NCBI RefSeq assembly: GCF_013359595.1
Contig: NZ_JABFMP010000005.1
Location: 124,001 to 188,000 of the forward strand
Source of the DNA: Pseudomonas sp. C1C7
GTDB lineage: Bacteria; Pseudomonadota; Gammaproteobacteria; Pseudomonadales; Pseudomonadaceae
DNA length: 64,000 nucleotides
Direction of reading: 5' to 3'
The notes beneath the pieces are model-generated. The model ran no database searches. It saw only the letters and a program-made list of their open reading frames with translations, and was not told where the DNA came from. Below, in pieces: positions 46,280 through 54,475 of the stretch. Numbering within the stretch: the first letter of the stretch is position 1; the number at the start of each line of letters is the position of its first letter. The translations under genes were made by a program, and so were the position numbers.

Positions 46280-46372
46280 ACTAGGGTTCCGGCTCGCACT
46301 GGCGAGTGACTGGTCCGAGAGTTGGCGACCTCCAGTTGAGGTTACACGGCGGGACAAAAGCCCGGGAGACAA
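46280..46372 (+). ncRNA. Guanidine-I (ykkC) riboswitch
   Basis: The conserved blocks of the ykkC aptamer are present in order: CTAGGGTTCCGG, GACTGGTCCGAGAG, ACACGGCGGGAC and AAAAGCCCGGGAGA. This RNA binds guanidinium and turns on downstream genes. It sits between the sigma-54 type promoter and the ABC transporter binding-protein gene. I see a GC hairpin after it (AGCCACCG-TTCG-CGGTG) but no T-tract, so the expression platform may act by Rho or translation. Confidence 0.93.
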
Positions 46373-46431
46373 GCCACCGTTCGCGGTGTCGCTGCCTTCC
46401 TGCCCGTCCTCGATCAACTGGAGAATCCGCT

Positions 46432-47499
46432 ATGTCACGACTACGTTTCCCCGCCCTCCTCGCCGCCGCGTTCGCCGCCTTGCTCGGCACCCAGACCCAG
46501 GCCGCGCAGAAAGACCACTTCAGCGTCTGCTGGACCATCTACGCCGGCTGGATGCCCTGGGAATATGCGGGCAGCCAGGGCATCGTCGACAAATGGGCGA
46601 AGAAATACGGCATCAAGATCGATGTGGTGCAGCTCAACGATTACGTCGAATCCATCAACCAGTACACCGCCGGCCAGTTCGACGGCTGCACCATGACCAA
46701 CATGGACGCGCTGACCATTCCGGCCGCCGGTGGCGTGGACAGCACCGCGCTGATCGTCAGCGACTTCTCCAACGGCAACGACGGCATTGTGCTCAAGGGT
46801 GATGGCAAGACAGTCGCCGACCTCAAGGGCATGGACGTCAACCTGGTCGAGCTCTCCGTTTCCCACTATCTGCTGGCCCGGGCCCTGGATTCGGTGGACC
46901 TCACCGAGAAAGACCTGAAGGTGGTCAACACCTCCGACGCCGATATCTCGGCCGCCTTCAACACCGATCAGGTCAGCGCCGTCACCACCTGGAACCCGAT
47001 GCTTTCGGACATCAAGGCCAAGCCTGCCGTGACCGAGGTGTTCAACTCCAGCCAGATCCCCGGCGAAATCATGGACATGATGGTGGTCAACTCCCAGACC
47101 CTCAAAGACAACCCGGCCCTGGGCAAGGCGCTGACCGGCGCCTGGTTCGAAGTGGTCGAGTTGATGAACGCGAAAAACGCCAGCGGCCAGGCTGCGCTGG
47201 AACACATGGCCAAAGCGTCGGGCACGAACCTGGCGGGTTTCCAGGCGCAATTGGACACCACCAAGTTGTTCGCAACGCCCAAGGAAGCCCTGGCGTTCAG
47301 CACCAGCAAGCAACTGCCGGAAACCATGCGCCGGGTCGCCGAATTCTCTTTCCAGCACGGCTTGCTGGGTGAAGGCGCCAAGGACACCAGCGCCGTCGGC
47401 ATGGCCTTCGCCAACGGCGTGACCAGCGGTGACAAGGGCAACCTCAAGCTGCGCTTCGACCCCAGTTACGTGCAAATGGCCGCCGACGCCAAGCTGTAA
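46432..47499 (+). CDS. ABC transporter substrate-binding protein, guanidine/urea cluster (NitT/TauT type)
   Basis: 355 residues with a signal peptide (LLAAAFAALLGTQTQA). The mature part is a type 2 periplasmic-binding fold beginning KDHFSVCWTIYAGWMPWEYA, with YVESINQYTAGQFDGCTMTN and a ligand-site region SVSHYLLARAL. Relatives are annotated as putative urea transporters beside urea carboxylase. Because a guanidine-I riboswitch controls it here, guanidinium is the likely ligand (inference). The permease starts 15 bases downstream. Confidence 0.85.
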   Translation: MSRLRFPALLAAAFAALLGTQTQAAQKDHFSVCWTIYAGWMPWEYAGSQGIVDKWAKKYGIKIDVVQLNDYVESINQYTAGQFDGCTMTNMDALTIPAAGGVDSTALIVSDFSNGNDGIVLKGDGKTVADLKGMDVNLVELSVSHYLLARALDSVDLTEKDLKVVNTSDADISAAFNTDQVSAVTTWNPMLSDIKAKPAVTEVFNSSQIPGEIMDMMVVNSQTLKDNPALGKALTGAWFEVVELMNAKNASGQAALEHMAKASGTNLAGFQAQLDTTKLFATPKEALAFSTSKQLPETMRRVAEFSFQHGLLGEGAKDTSAVGMAFANGVTSGDKGNLKLRFDPSYVQMAADAKL

Positions 47500-47514
47500 A
47501 AAGAGGACCTGGCC

Positions 47515-48330
47515 ATGCGCCTGATCAATCGTCATCCCGATCGCCCCAGTCGACTGTTGCTGGTGATCCTGCCGTTCGCTCTGGTGCTGTTCGCCTACTT
47601 GATGGGCTCGGCCGAGCGCCTGGCGGACAATCCCAACGACAAGCTGTTGCCCAGTGCCGTGCAAATGACCGACGCGGTCAAACGCCTGGCGTTCGTCGCC
47701 GACAGCCGCACCGGCGACTACGTGCTGTGGCAGGACACCGCCTCCAGCCTTCGCCGTCTGGCCATCGGCCTGGGCATCAGCGCCCTGGCCGGGCTGTGCC
47801 TGGGGATCGCTGCCGGCACCCTGCCGTTGTTCGGTGCGCCGTTGTCGCCCTTGCTGACGGTGTTGTCGATGGTGCCGCCGCTGGCCATCCTGCCGATCCT
47901 GTTCATCGTCTTCGGCCTTGGCGAGTTGTCCAAGGTGATGCTGATCGTGATCGGTATCACCCCGGCCCTGGCCCGGGACCTGGAACAGCGCGCCCGGGAA
48001 ATTCCCGTCGAACTGCTGATCAAGGCCCAGACCCTCGGCGCCTCGACCTGGACCCTGATGCTGCGCGTGGTATTGCCGCAATTGCTGCCGCGCCTGCTGA
48101 TCTCGCTGCGGCTGATGCTCGGTTCGGCATGGTTGTTCCTGATCGCCGCCGAAGCCATCGCCTCCACCGACGGTCTGGGCTACCGGATTTTCCTGGTGCG
48201 TCGTTATCTGGCGATGGACGTGATCCTGCCCTACGTGGTGTGGATCACCCTGCTCGCCTGGCTGATGGACTGGGGCCTCAAGCGCCTGACCCAACGGGCC
48301 TTTCCCTGGTACGAGGGGGCACGCCCATGA
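47515..48330 (+). CDS. ABC transporter permease, guanidine cluster
   Basis: 271 residues, five or six helices (first at about 15-35). The EAA loop is EIPVELLIKAQTLGASTWTLML, with IVGITPALARDLEQ nearby; it contacts the ATPase. It forms the membrane pore with a homodimer. The stop overlaps the ATPase start by 4 bases (ATGA), indicating coupled translation. Confidence 0.88.
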   Translation: MRLINRHPDRPSRLLLVILPFALVLFAYLMGSAERLADNPNDKLLPSAVQMTDAVKRLAFVADSRTGDYVLWQDTASSLRRLAIGLGISALAGLCLGIAAGTLPLFGAPLSPLLTVLSMVPPLAILPILFIVFGLGELSKVMLIVIGITPALARDLEQRAREIPVELLIKAQTLGASTWTLMLRVVLPQLLPRLLISLRLMLGSAWLFLIAAEAIASTDGLGYRIFLVRRYLAMDVILPYVVWITLLAWLMDWGLKRLTQRAFPWYEGARP

Positions 48331-49115
48331 GCTTCATCACGGTCAAGAACGTATGGCAGCAATACGCCGATCAGGTGGTGCTCGAAGGCCTGAACCTGAG
48401 CGTCAACGAAGGTGAGTTCTGTACCCTCGTCGGCGCCTCCGGTTGCGGCAAATCGACCTTCCTGCGCCTGCTGCTGGGCCAGGAGCGCGCCAGTCGCGGC
48501 GAGATCCTGCTCGACGGTCAGCCGCTGTGCGCCGAACCGGACGCCAGCCGCGGTGTGGTGTTCCAGCGCTATTCGGTGTTCCCGCACCTGAGCGTGCTGG
48601 ACAACGTGGCCCTGGGTCTGGAACTGCCCCGCTCGCCACTGCTGGGCCGGTTGTTCGGCAGCGCCAAACGCGATGCCCGCGAACAGGCCTCGGCGCTGCT
48701 GCACAAGGTCGGCCTCGGTCACTCGCTGGACAAGTACCCGGCGCAGTTGTCCGGGGGCATGCAGCAGCGCCTGGCCATCGCCCAGGCGCTGATCATGAAA
48801 CCCCGGGTGCTGCTGCTCGACGAACCGTTCGGCGCTCTCGACCCGGGCATCCGCAAGGACATGCACGCCCTGCTGCTGGAGCTGTGGCGCGAGACGCAAC
48901 TGACGGTGTTCATGGTCACCCATGACCTGTCCGAAGGCTTCAGCCTCGGCACCCGCCTGCTGGTGTTCGACAAGGTCCGCGTCGACCCGCACGCCCCCGG
49001 CGCCTATGGCGCGCGCATCACCTACGACATCCCTTTGAACAGCGACCGCCGCACCGCCCGTGCCGCCGTCGACGCCCTGCCGGCTCCGCTGGCAGGCACG
49101 CTTCGCATCGCTTAG
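48327..49115 (+). CDS. ABC transporter ATP-binding protein, guanidine cluster
   Basis: 262 residues with Walker A GASGCGKST at 36-44, signature LSGGMQQRLAIAQAL, and Walker B VLLLDEPFGALD; the switch His is in VTHDLSEG. It energises the binding-protein permease pair. It fits the NitT/TauT ATPase group. The next gene starts 12 bases on. Confidence 0.9.
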   Translation: MSFITVKNVWQQYADQVVLEGLNLSVNEGEFCTLVGASGCGKSTFLRLLLGQERASRGEILLDGQPLCAEPDASRGVVFQRYSVFPHLSVLDNVALGLELPRSPLLGRLFGSAKRDAREQASALLHKVGLGHSLDKYPAQLSGGMQQRLAIAQALIMKPRVLLLDEPFGALDPGIRKDMHALLLELWRETQLTVFMVTHDLSEGFSLGTRLLVFDKVRVDPHAPGAYGARITYDIPLNSDRRTARAAVDALPAPLAGTLRIA

Positions 49116-49127
49116 AGGAATTTTGAA

Positions 49128-49853
49128 ATGACGAATTCGACCCAACTGTTCCCGCCCTTCGCCGAGGAAATGCTTCCCGGCGGCGGCCACCGTTCATTCG
49201 TGCTCAAACGCGGCCAGTTGCTGCGCCTGACCGACATTCGCGGCGGTGCCAACGTGAGCCTGACGCTGCTCAACGCCAACGAAAAAACCGAGCGCCTGAA
49301 CCTGCCCGACAGCCTCAAATGCCAGCACACCGCCAAACTGACCGCCGGCCATTGCCTGTACTCGGACATGGGCCGGGTGCTGGCGGCGATCACCGCCGAC
49401 ACCTGCGGCTGGAGCGACAGCCTCGGCGGCGTGCTGTGCGCCGAGGAAGTGGCGGAAAAATACGGCGCCGGGCGCTATCAGGAATTGCGTAACGGCTTCT
49501 TCCGCAACGGCACCGACAACCTGCTGGTGGAGCTGGGCAAGTGGGGCCTGGGCCTCTCGGACCTGCAGATGACCCTCAACCTGTTCAGCCGGGTGAACGT
49601 CGATGAGGACGGGCGCTTCCACTTCGTCGAGGGCAACGCCAAAGCCGGTGACTACATCGAACTGTACGCGCCGATGGACACTCTGGTGGTGCTGACCGCC
49701 CTGCAGCACCCGATGGACCCGGCGCCCGAGTACGCGCCGAAACCGCTGAAGCTCAGCTGGATGAACGCCGACGCCAGCGTCGCCGAACACTGCCGCACGT
49801 CGCGCCCGGAAAACGAGCGCGGCTTCATCAACACCGACCGTCTGTTCGCCTGA
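49128..49853 (+). CDS. DUF1989 urea-carboxylase-associated protein, carboxyguanidine deiminase subunit
   Basis: 241 residues of the DUF1989 family (urea-carboxylase-associated protein). [21 protein letters not shown] and [20 protein letters not shown] carry the conserved Thr/Cys-Gly region of the family. In guanidine degraders two DUF1989 paralogues (CgdA/CgdB) form the enzyme that releases ammonia from carboxyguanidine to give allophanate. Which subunit this is cannot be told here. It lies 12 bases from the next paralogue. Confidence 0.85.
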   Translation: MTNSTQLFPPFAEEMLPGGGHRSFVLKRGQLLRLTDIRGGANVSLTLLNANEKTERLNLPDSLKCQHTAKLTAGHCLYSDMGRVLAAITADTCGWSDSLGGVLCAEEVAEKYGAGRYQELRNGFFRNGTDNLLVELGKWGLGLSDLQMTLNLFSRVNVDEDGRFHFVEGNAKAGDYIELYAPMDTLVVLTALQHPMDPAPEYAPKPLKLSWMNADASVAEHCRTSRPENERGFINTDRLFA

Positions 49854-49864
49854 GGATCGCTGCC

Positions 49865-50506
49865 ATGTCACTTGCAATCGCCACCGCTCACAAGCATCCG
49901 GAGACAGCGGTCTACCGCGCCACCATCCCCGCCGGTGAACCCTGGCTGACGGAGGTCAAGGCCGGGCAGACCCTGCGCATTCTCGATCTGGAAGGCAATC
50001 AGGCGGTCGATACGCTGTTCTACAGCCTCGCCAACCCCAAGGAACGCTACGACGTGCAGCGCACCCTGCGCCGGCAGAACAGCGTCTACCTGAGCACCGG
50101 CAGCGTGCTGTATTCCAACCTCGGCAAACCGATGCTGACCATCGTCGCCGACACCTGCGGCCGCCACGACACCCTCGGTGGCGCCTGCGCGCAAGAGAGC
50201 AACACCGTGCGCTACGCCCTGGAAAAACGCTACATGCACAGCTGCCGCGACAACTACCTGCGCGCCTGCGTGCACGACGGCCGGCTGGGCAAGGGCGACA
50301 TCGGGCCGAACATCAACTTCTTCATGAACGTGCCGGTCACTGCCGACGGCGGGCTGACCTTCGAGGACGGGATCTCGGCGCCGGGCAAATACGTCGACCT
50401 GCGTGCCGAGATGGACGTGATCGTGCTGATCTCCAACTGCCCGCAACTGAATAACCCGTGCAACGCCTACAACCCGACGCCTGCGGAGCTTTTGGTATGG
50501 AACTGA
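49865..50506 (+). CDS. DUF1989 urea-carboxylase-associated protein, second deiminase subunit
   Basis: 213 residues, a DUF1989 paralogue of the preceding protein. [49 protein letters not shown] and [19 protein letters not shown] are conserved family segments; the final Cys and Asn cluster is a likely metal or catalytic site. It pairs with the first DUF1989 protein in carboxyguanidine deimination. The gene ends 279 bases before the carboxylase, with a REPIN and a second guanidine riboswitch in between. Confidence 0.85.
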   Translation: MSLAIATAHKHPETAVYRATIPAGEPWLTEVKAGQTLRILDLEGNQAVDTLFYSLANPKERYDVQRTLRRQNSVYLSTGSVLYSNLGKPMLTIVADTCGRHDTLGGACAQESNTVRYALEKRYMHSCRDNYLRACVHDGRLGKGDIGPNINFFMNVPVTADGGLTFEDGISAPGKYVDLRAEMDVIVLISNCPQLNNPCNAYNPTPAELLVWN

Positions 50507-50581
50507 AACTCGCGCGGTTGCGTCGCTGGTTGTTTGTCCTGTGCCAGGCCAGATCGGGGCAGTGCATCAAATAACCGGCCC

Positions 50582-50670
50582 CTGTAGGAGCTGCCGCAGG
50601 CTGCGATCTTTTGATCCTGATCTTGAGAAAAGCCAGAGCAAAAGATCGCAGCCTGCGGCAGCTCCTACAG
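50582..50670. repeat. REPIN between the deiminase and carboxylase genes
   Basis: CTGTAGGAGCTGCCGCAGGC on the left and GCCTGCGGCAGCTCCTACAG on the right form a long inverted pair with TGCGATCTTTTGATC inside. It separates the two halves of the guanidine cluster and could weaken read-through. Confidence 0.88.
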
Positions 50671-50690
50671 AGAAGCAGTGTGAATTTTTT

Positions 50691-50740
50691 GCATCCGGGA
50701 CGGCCCGGATGCCAGTCGAAAAACTGCGGGACGGCCCGCA
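50691..50740 (+). ncRNA. Guanidine-II (mini-ykkC) riboswitch
   Basis: Two successive hairpins share an ACGG tetraloop: GCATCCGGG-ACGG-CCCGGATGC (50691-50712) and TGCGGG-ACGG-CCCGCA (50725-50740), joined by a 12-base linker. Paired GG-ACGR-CC hairpins are the diagnostic layout of guanidine-II, in which guanidinium bridges the loops. It lies 45 bases before the carboxylase start, behind a REPIN, and just before guanidine-degradation genes. A G-rich ribosome site (CCGGGGG) follows, suiting translation control. Confidence 0.85.
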
Positions 50741-50784
50741 TCCCAGGTCGAGGCTGATGTGCAATCGCCTCCGGGGGTTATGCC

Positions 50785-53700
50785 ATGTTCGAAAAAGTCC
50801 TGATTGCCAACCGTGGCGCCATTGCCTGCCGCATCCTGCGCACCCTGCGTGAACTGCACGTCAAAGGCATCGCCGTTTACTCCGAAGCCGACGCCGCCAG
50901 CCTGCACATCCTGCAAGCCGATCAAGCCCACAGTCTGGGTGAAGGCGCCGCGGCTGGCACCTATCTGGCGGTGGAAAAAATCCTCGCCATCGCCAAGGCC
51001 AGTGGTGCCACGGCGATCCACCCCGGCTACGGTTTTCTCTCGGAAAACGCCGCGTTCGCCGAAGCCTGTGAAGCAGCCGGCATCGCCTTCATCGGCCCGA
51101 CACCCGAGCAACTGCGGGTGTTCGGCCTCAAGCACACCGCCCGCGCCCTTGCCAGGCGACACGGCGTGCCGATGCTCGAAGGCACCGAACTGCTGGACAG
51201 TCTCGAAGCGGCGCTGATTGCCGGCGAACAGGTCGGCTATCCGGTAATGCTCAAGAGCACCGCCGGCGGTGGCGGCATCGGCATGCGCGTGTGCCGCAAC
51301 GCCGCCGAGTTGAGCGAGTCCTTTGACGCGGTCAAACGCCTGGGCCAGAACAACTTCAGCGACGCCGGCGTGTTCATCGAAAAGTACATCCAGCGCGCCC
51401 GTCATCTGGAAGTGCAGGTGTTCGGCGATGGTCACGGCGAGGTGATCGCTCTCGGTGTTCGCGACTGCTCGGTGCAGCGCCGCAATCAGAAAGTGCTCGA
51501 AGAAACCCCGGCGCCCAACCTGCCTGAAGGCATGGCCGAAGCCCTGTGCGCAGCAGCGATCAAACTGGCGAAGGCGGTGAACTACCGCAGCGCCGGCACC
51601 GTGGAATTCGTTTTCGACAGCGAAAGCCGGCGCTTCTATTTTCTGGAAGTGAACACCCGCTTGCAGGTGGAGCACGGCGTCACCGAGCAGGTGTGGGGCG
51701 TGGATCTGGTGCGCTGGATGGTCGAGCTGGCGGCGGGCGACTTACCGCCGTTGAGCGTACTGAGCCAGGGTCTGAAAGCCGACGGCCATGCGATCCAGGC
51801 GCGGCTCTACGCCGAAGATCCGGGACGGGATTTCCAGCCGAGCCCCGGCCTGCTCACCGCGGTGAATTTCCCGCTGGCCGATGGCAAGCAGTTGCGCATC
51901 GACACCTGGGTCGAGGCCGGTTGCGAGATCCCGCCGTATTTCGATCCGATGATTGCCAAGGTCATCAGCTGGGCGCCGACCCGCGAAGAAGCCCGCACCG
52001 ATCTGCATCAGGCGCTGGGCGACAGCCTGCTCTACGGCGTGGAAACCAACCGCGATTACCTGCGGCAGATTCTGCTCGATGTGCCCTTCGCCAGCGGCCA
52101 GCCGTGGACCCGTTGCCTGGAGAATCTGGTCTACCGAGCCCACACTTTTGAGGTGCTCAGCGCCGGCACCCAGACCAGCGTCCAGGACTACCCCGGCCGC
52201 CTCGGCTACTGGGCCGTGGGCGTGCCGCCATCGGGGCCGATGGACAGTCGCGCCCTTCGCCTGGGTAACCTGTTGCTCGGCAACCAGGAAGGCGCCGCCG
52301 CGCTGGAAATCACCATGAGCGGGCCGTTGCTGCGCTTCAATTGCGAGGCCGTGGTGGCGGTGACCGGGGCCGAGATTGCGCTGTCATTGAACGGTGAAAG
52401 CGTCGCGATGAACACGGCACTGCTGATTCCGGCAGGCGCCACCTTGAGTCTCGGCACCCTCGCAGGTCGTGGCGCGCGCAGCTACCTGTGCCTGCGCGGC
52501 GGCCTGCAAGTGCCGGACTATCTGGGCAGCAAGAGCACCTTCACCCTCGGCCAGTTCGGCGGCCACGGCGGTCGCGCCTTGCGTGCCGGTGATGTGTTGC
52601 ATGTGCCGGCCTTGAGCGACCGCAGCGCCGGGCAGCAACTGCCTGAAGAACAAGTCGGCACGTTGCCGGACGTGCGGCAGATCCGGGTGATCTACGGCCC
52701 TCACGGCGCACCGGAATACTTCACCGAAAACTACATCGACACCTTCTTCGCCACCCAGTGGGAAGTGCACTTCAACTCCAGCCGCACCGGTGTGCGGCTG
52801 ATCGGTCCCAAGCCAGAATGGGTGCGTGCCGACGGCGGTGAAGCCGGGCTGCATCCGTCGAACATTCACGACAATCCGTACGCGATCGGCGCGGTGGATT
52901 TCACCGGGGACATGCCGGTGATCCTCGGCCCCGACGGCCCGAGCCTGGGCGGGTTCGTGTGCCCGGTGACGGTGATCGAGGCGGACCTCTGGCAGCTGGG
53001 GCAGCTCAAGGCCGGGGACAAGGTGCAGTTTCAACCGGTCGATCTCAAGACCGCCCGCAACCTCGCCCTGAAATGGCCCCACTGCAGGAGCGAACTTGCT
53101 CGCGATAGCGGTGGATCAGGTACGCAGGTGTTGACTGACATGCCGCAATCGCGAGCAAGCTCGCTCCTACAGTGGGGTCATGTTCCAGAGGGTGGATTAG
53201 TGTCGCCAGTGGTTCTGGACATCGGCCAGGCCGACACCCGCCTGGTCGCCCGCCTCTCCGGCGACACTCACCTGCTTCTGGAGATCGGCACCCCCGAACT
53301 CGACCTCGTCCTGCGCTTCCGCGCTCACGCCCTGATGCAGGCTCTTGAGAGCAAACACCTGCACGGCGTGATCGACCTGACGCCCGGCATCCGTTCGCTG
53401 CAGGTGCACTACCAGCCCGAGCAACTGCCGCTGGCCGATCTACTGGGCATCGTCGCCGGTGAATGGGACGCGGTGTGCGCCGCCCGGGACCTGCAAGTGC
53501 CGTCGCGCATCGTCCACCTGCCGCTGTCCTGGGACGATCCGGCGTGCCAGCTGGCGATCGAGAAATACATGACCACCGTGCGCAAGGATGCGCCGTGGTG
53601 TCCGAGCAACCTGGAGTTCATCCGCCGCATCAACGACTTGCCGAACCTCGATGAAGTGCAGCGCACGGTGTTCAACGCCAGCTACCTGGTCATGGGCCTG

Positions 53701-54450
53701 GGTGACGTCTATCTCGGCGCGCCGGTCGCCACGCCCCTCGATCCGCGGCACCGTCTGGTGACCACCAAATACAACCCGGCCCGCACCTGGACCGCGGAAA
53801 ACTCCGTAGGCATCGGCGGCGCCTACATGTGCGTGTACGGCATGGAAGGCCCCGGTGGCTATCAGTTCGTCGGCCGTACCTTGCAGATGTGGAACCGCTA
53901 CCGCGAGGTGGCCGCGTTCGATGGCAAACCCTGGCTGCTGCGCTTCTTCGACCAGATCCGTTTCTACCCGGTGAGCGCCGACGAACTGCTGCGCATCCGT
54001 CGGGATTTCCCCCTCGGGCGCTTCGCTCTGAACATCGAGCACAGCCAGTTGAACCTCGCCGATTACCAGGCATTCCTGACCGAGCAAGCCCAGAGCATCG
54101 CCGCCTTTCGCCAACAGCAACAGGGCGCGTTCAACGCCGAACGCGAGCGCTGGATCGCCAGCGGCCAGGCGCATTTCGACAGCGAGGAAGCCGTCCCGCA
54201 AACCACTGAAGACGCACCACTGGCCAGCGGAGAAATGAGCGTCGACAGCCACATCGCCGGCAACCTCTGGCAGGTCCAGGTGCAGGCCGGCAGCCGGGTC
54301 GAGGCCGGGGATGTGCTGGTGATTCTGGAGTCGATGAAGATGGAAATTCCCGTGCTGGCGCCCATGGCTGGCGTCGTGCGGGAAATCCGCGTGCAACCGG
54401 GCTCGGCGGTGCGCGCCGGACAGCGCGTCGTGGTGCTGGAACTCGCCTGA
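50785..54450 (+). CDS. Biotin-dependent guanidine/urea carboxylase
   Basis: 1221 residues. Order: biotin carboxylase (1-450; ATP loop STAGGGGIGMRVC, ILQADQAHSLGEGAA), KipA-like carboxyltransferase half (about 455-760), KipI-like half (about 800-1010, HLPLSWDDPACQLAIEKYMT), then biotin carrier with ESMKME and biotinyl Lys1185. It carboxylates guanidine (or urea) with ATP and bicarbonate. The guanidine riboswitches and DUF1989 neighbours argue for guanidine. A REPIN is read through in frame at about residues 765-798, in the linker between the KipA and KipI halves. Confidence 0.9.
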   Translation: MFEKVLIANRGAIACRILRTLRELHVKGIAVYSEADAASLHILQADQAHSLGEGAAAGTYLAVEKILAIAKASGATAIHPGYGFLSENAAFAEACEAAGIAFIGPTPEQLRVFGLKHTARALARRHGVPMLEGTELLDSLEAALIAGEQVGYPVMLKSTAGGGGIGMRVCRNAAELSESFDAVKRLGQNNFSDAGVFIEKYIQRARHLEVQVFGDGHGEVIALGVRDCSVQRRNQKVLEETPAPNLPEGMAEALCAAAIKLAKAVNYRSAGTVEFVFDSESRRFYFLEVNTRLQVEHGVTEQVWGVDLVRWMVELAAGDLPPLSVLSQGLKADGHAIQARLYAEDPGRDFQPSPGLLTAVNFPLADGKQLRIDTWVEAGCEIPPYFDPMIAKVISWAPTREEARTDLHQALGDSLLYGVETNRDYLRQILLDVPFASGQPWTRCLENLVYRAHTFEVLSAGTQTSVQDYPGRLGYWAVGVPPSGPMDSRALRLGNLLLGNQEGAAALEITMSGPLLRFNCEAVVAVTGAEIALSLNGESVAMNTALLIPAGATLSLGTLAGRGARSYLCLRGGLQVPDYLGSKSTFTLGQFGGHGGRALRAGDVLHVPALSDRSAGQQLPEEQVGTLPDVRQIRVIYGPHGAPEYFTENYIDTFFATQWEVHFNSSRTGVRLIGPKPEWVRADGGEAGLHPSNIHDNPYAIGAVDFTGDMPVILGPDGPSLGGFVCPVTVIEADLWQLGQLKAGDKVQFQPVDLKTARNLALKWPHCRSELARDSGGSGTQVLTDMPQSRASSLLQWGHVPEGGLVSPVVLDIGQADTRLVARLSGDTHLLLEIGTPELDLVLRFRAHALMQALESKHLHGVIDLTPGIRSLQVHYQPEQLPLADLLGIVAGEWDAVCAARDLQVPSRIVHLPLSWDDPACQLAIEKYMTTVRKDAPWCPSNLEFIRRINDLPNLDEVQRTVFNASYLVMGLGDVYLGAPVATPLDPRHRLVTTKYNPARTWTAENSVGIGGAYMCVYGMEGPGGYQFVGRTLQMWNRYREVAAFDGKPWLLRFFDQIRFYPVSADELLRIRRDFPLGRFALNIEHSQLNLADYQAFLTEQAQSIAAFRQQQQGAFNAERERWIASGQAHFDSEEAVPQTTEDAPLASGEMSVDSHIAGNLWQVQVQAGSRVEAGDVLVILESMKMEIPVLAPMAGVVREIRVQPGSAVRAGQRVVVLELA
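53077..53177. repeat. REPIN inside the carboxylase coding sequence
   Basis: Arms of 30 bases, beginning CCCCACTGCAGGAGCGAACT (53077-53106) and ending GCTCGCTCCTACAGTGGGG (53148-53177), are inverse complements apart from two bases, around a 41-base loop. The element is of the GTAGGAGCGAGCTTGCTCGC family, is transcribed with the operon, and encodes about 34 codons without a stop (e.g. PHCRSELARDSGGSGTQ). Confidence 0.92.
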
Positions 54451-54475
54451 ACCCATTTTGAAAAGGACACACGCC

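Noticed and set aside
46441..48294. A 617-codon open frame antisense to the guanidine transporter genes
   Set aside because: The translation is His/Gln/Gly-rich with no domain, while the plus strand has a signal peptide and binding-protein family features.
50691..50740. Direct repeat of GGGACGGCCC read as a simple tandem repeat
   Set aside because: Each copy is the apex of a separate hairpin with ACGG loop, which fits guanidine-II better than a random repeat.
53077..53177. Carboxylase gene broken by a REP insertion
   Set aside because: The frame is open through the element and the KipI and biotin-carrier domains follow intact, so no pseudogene is called.
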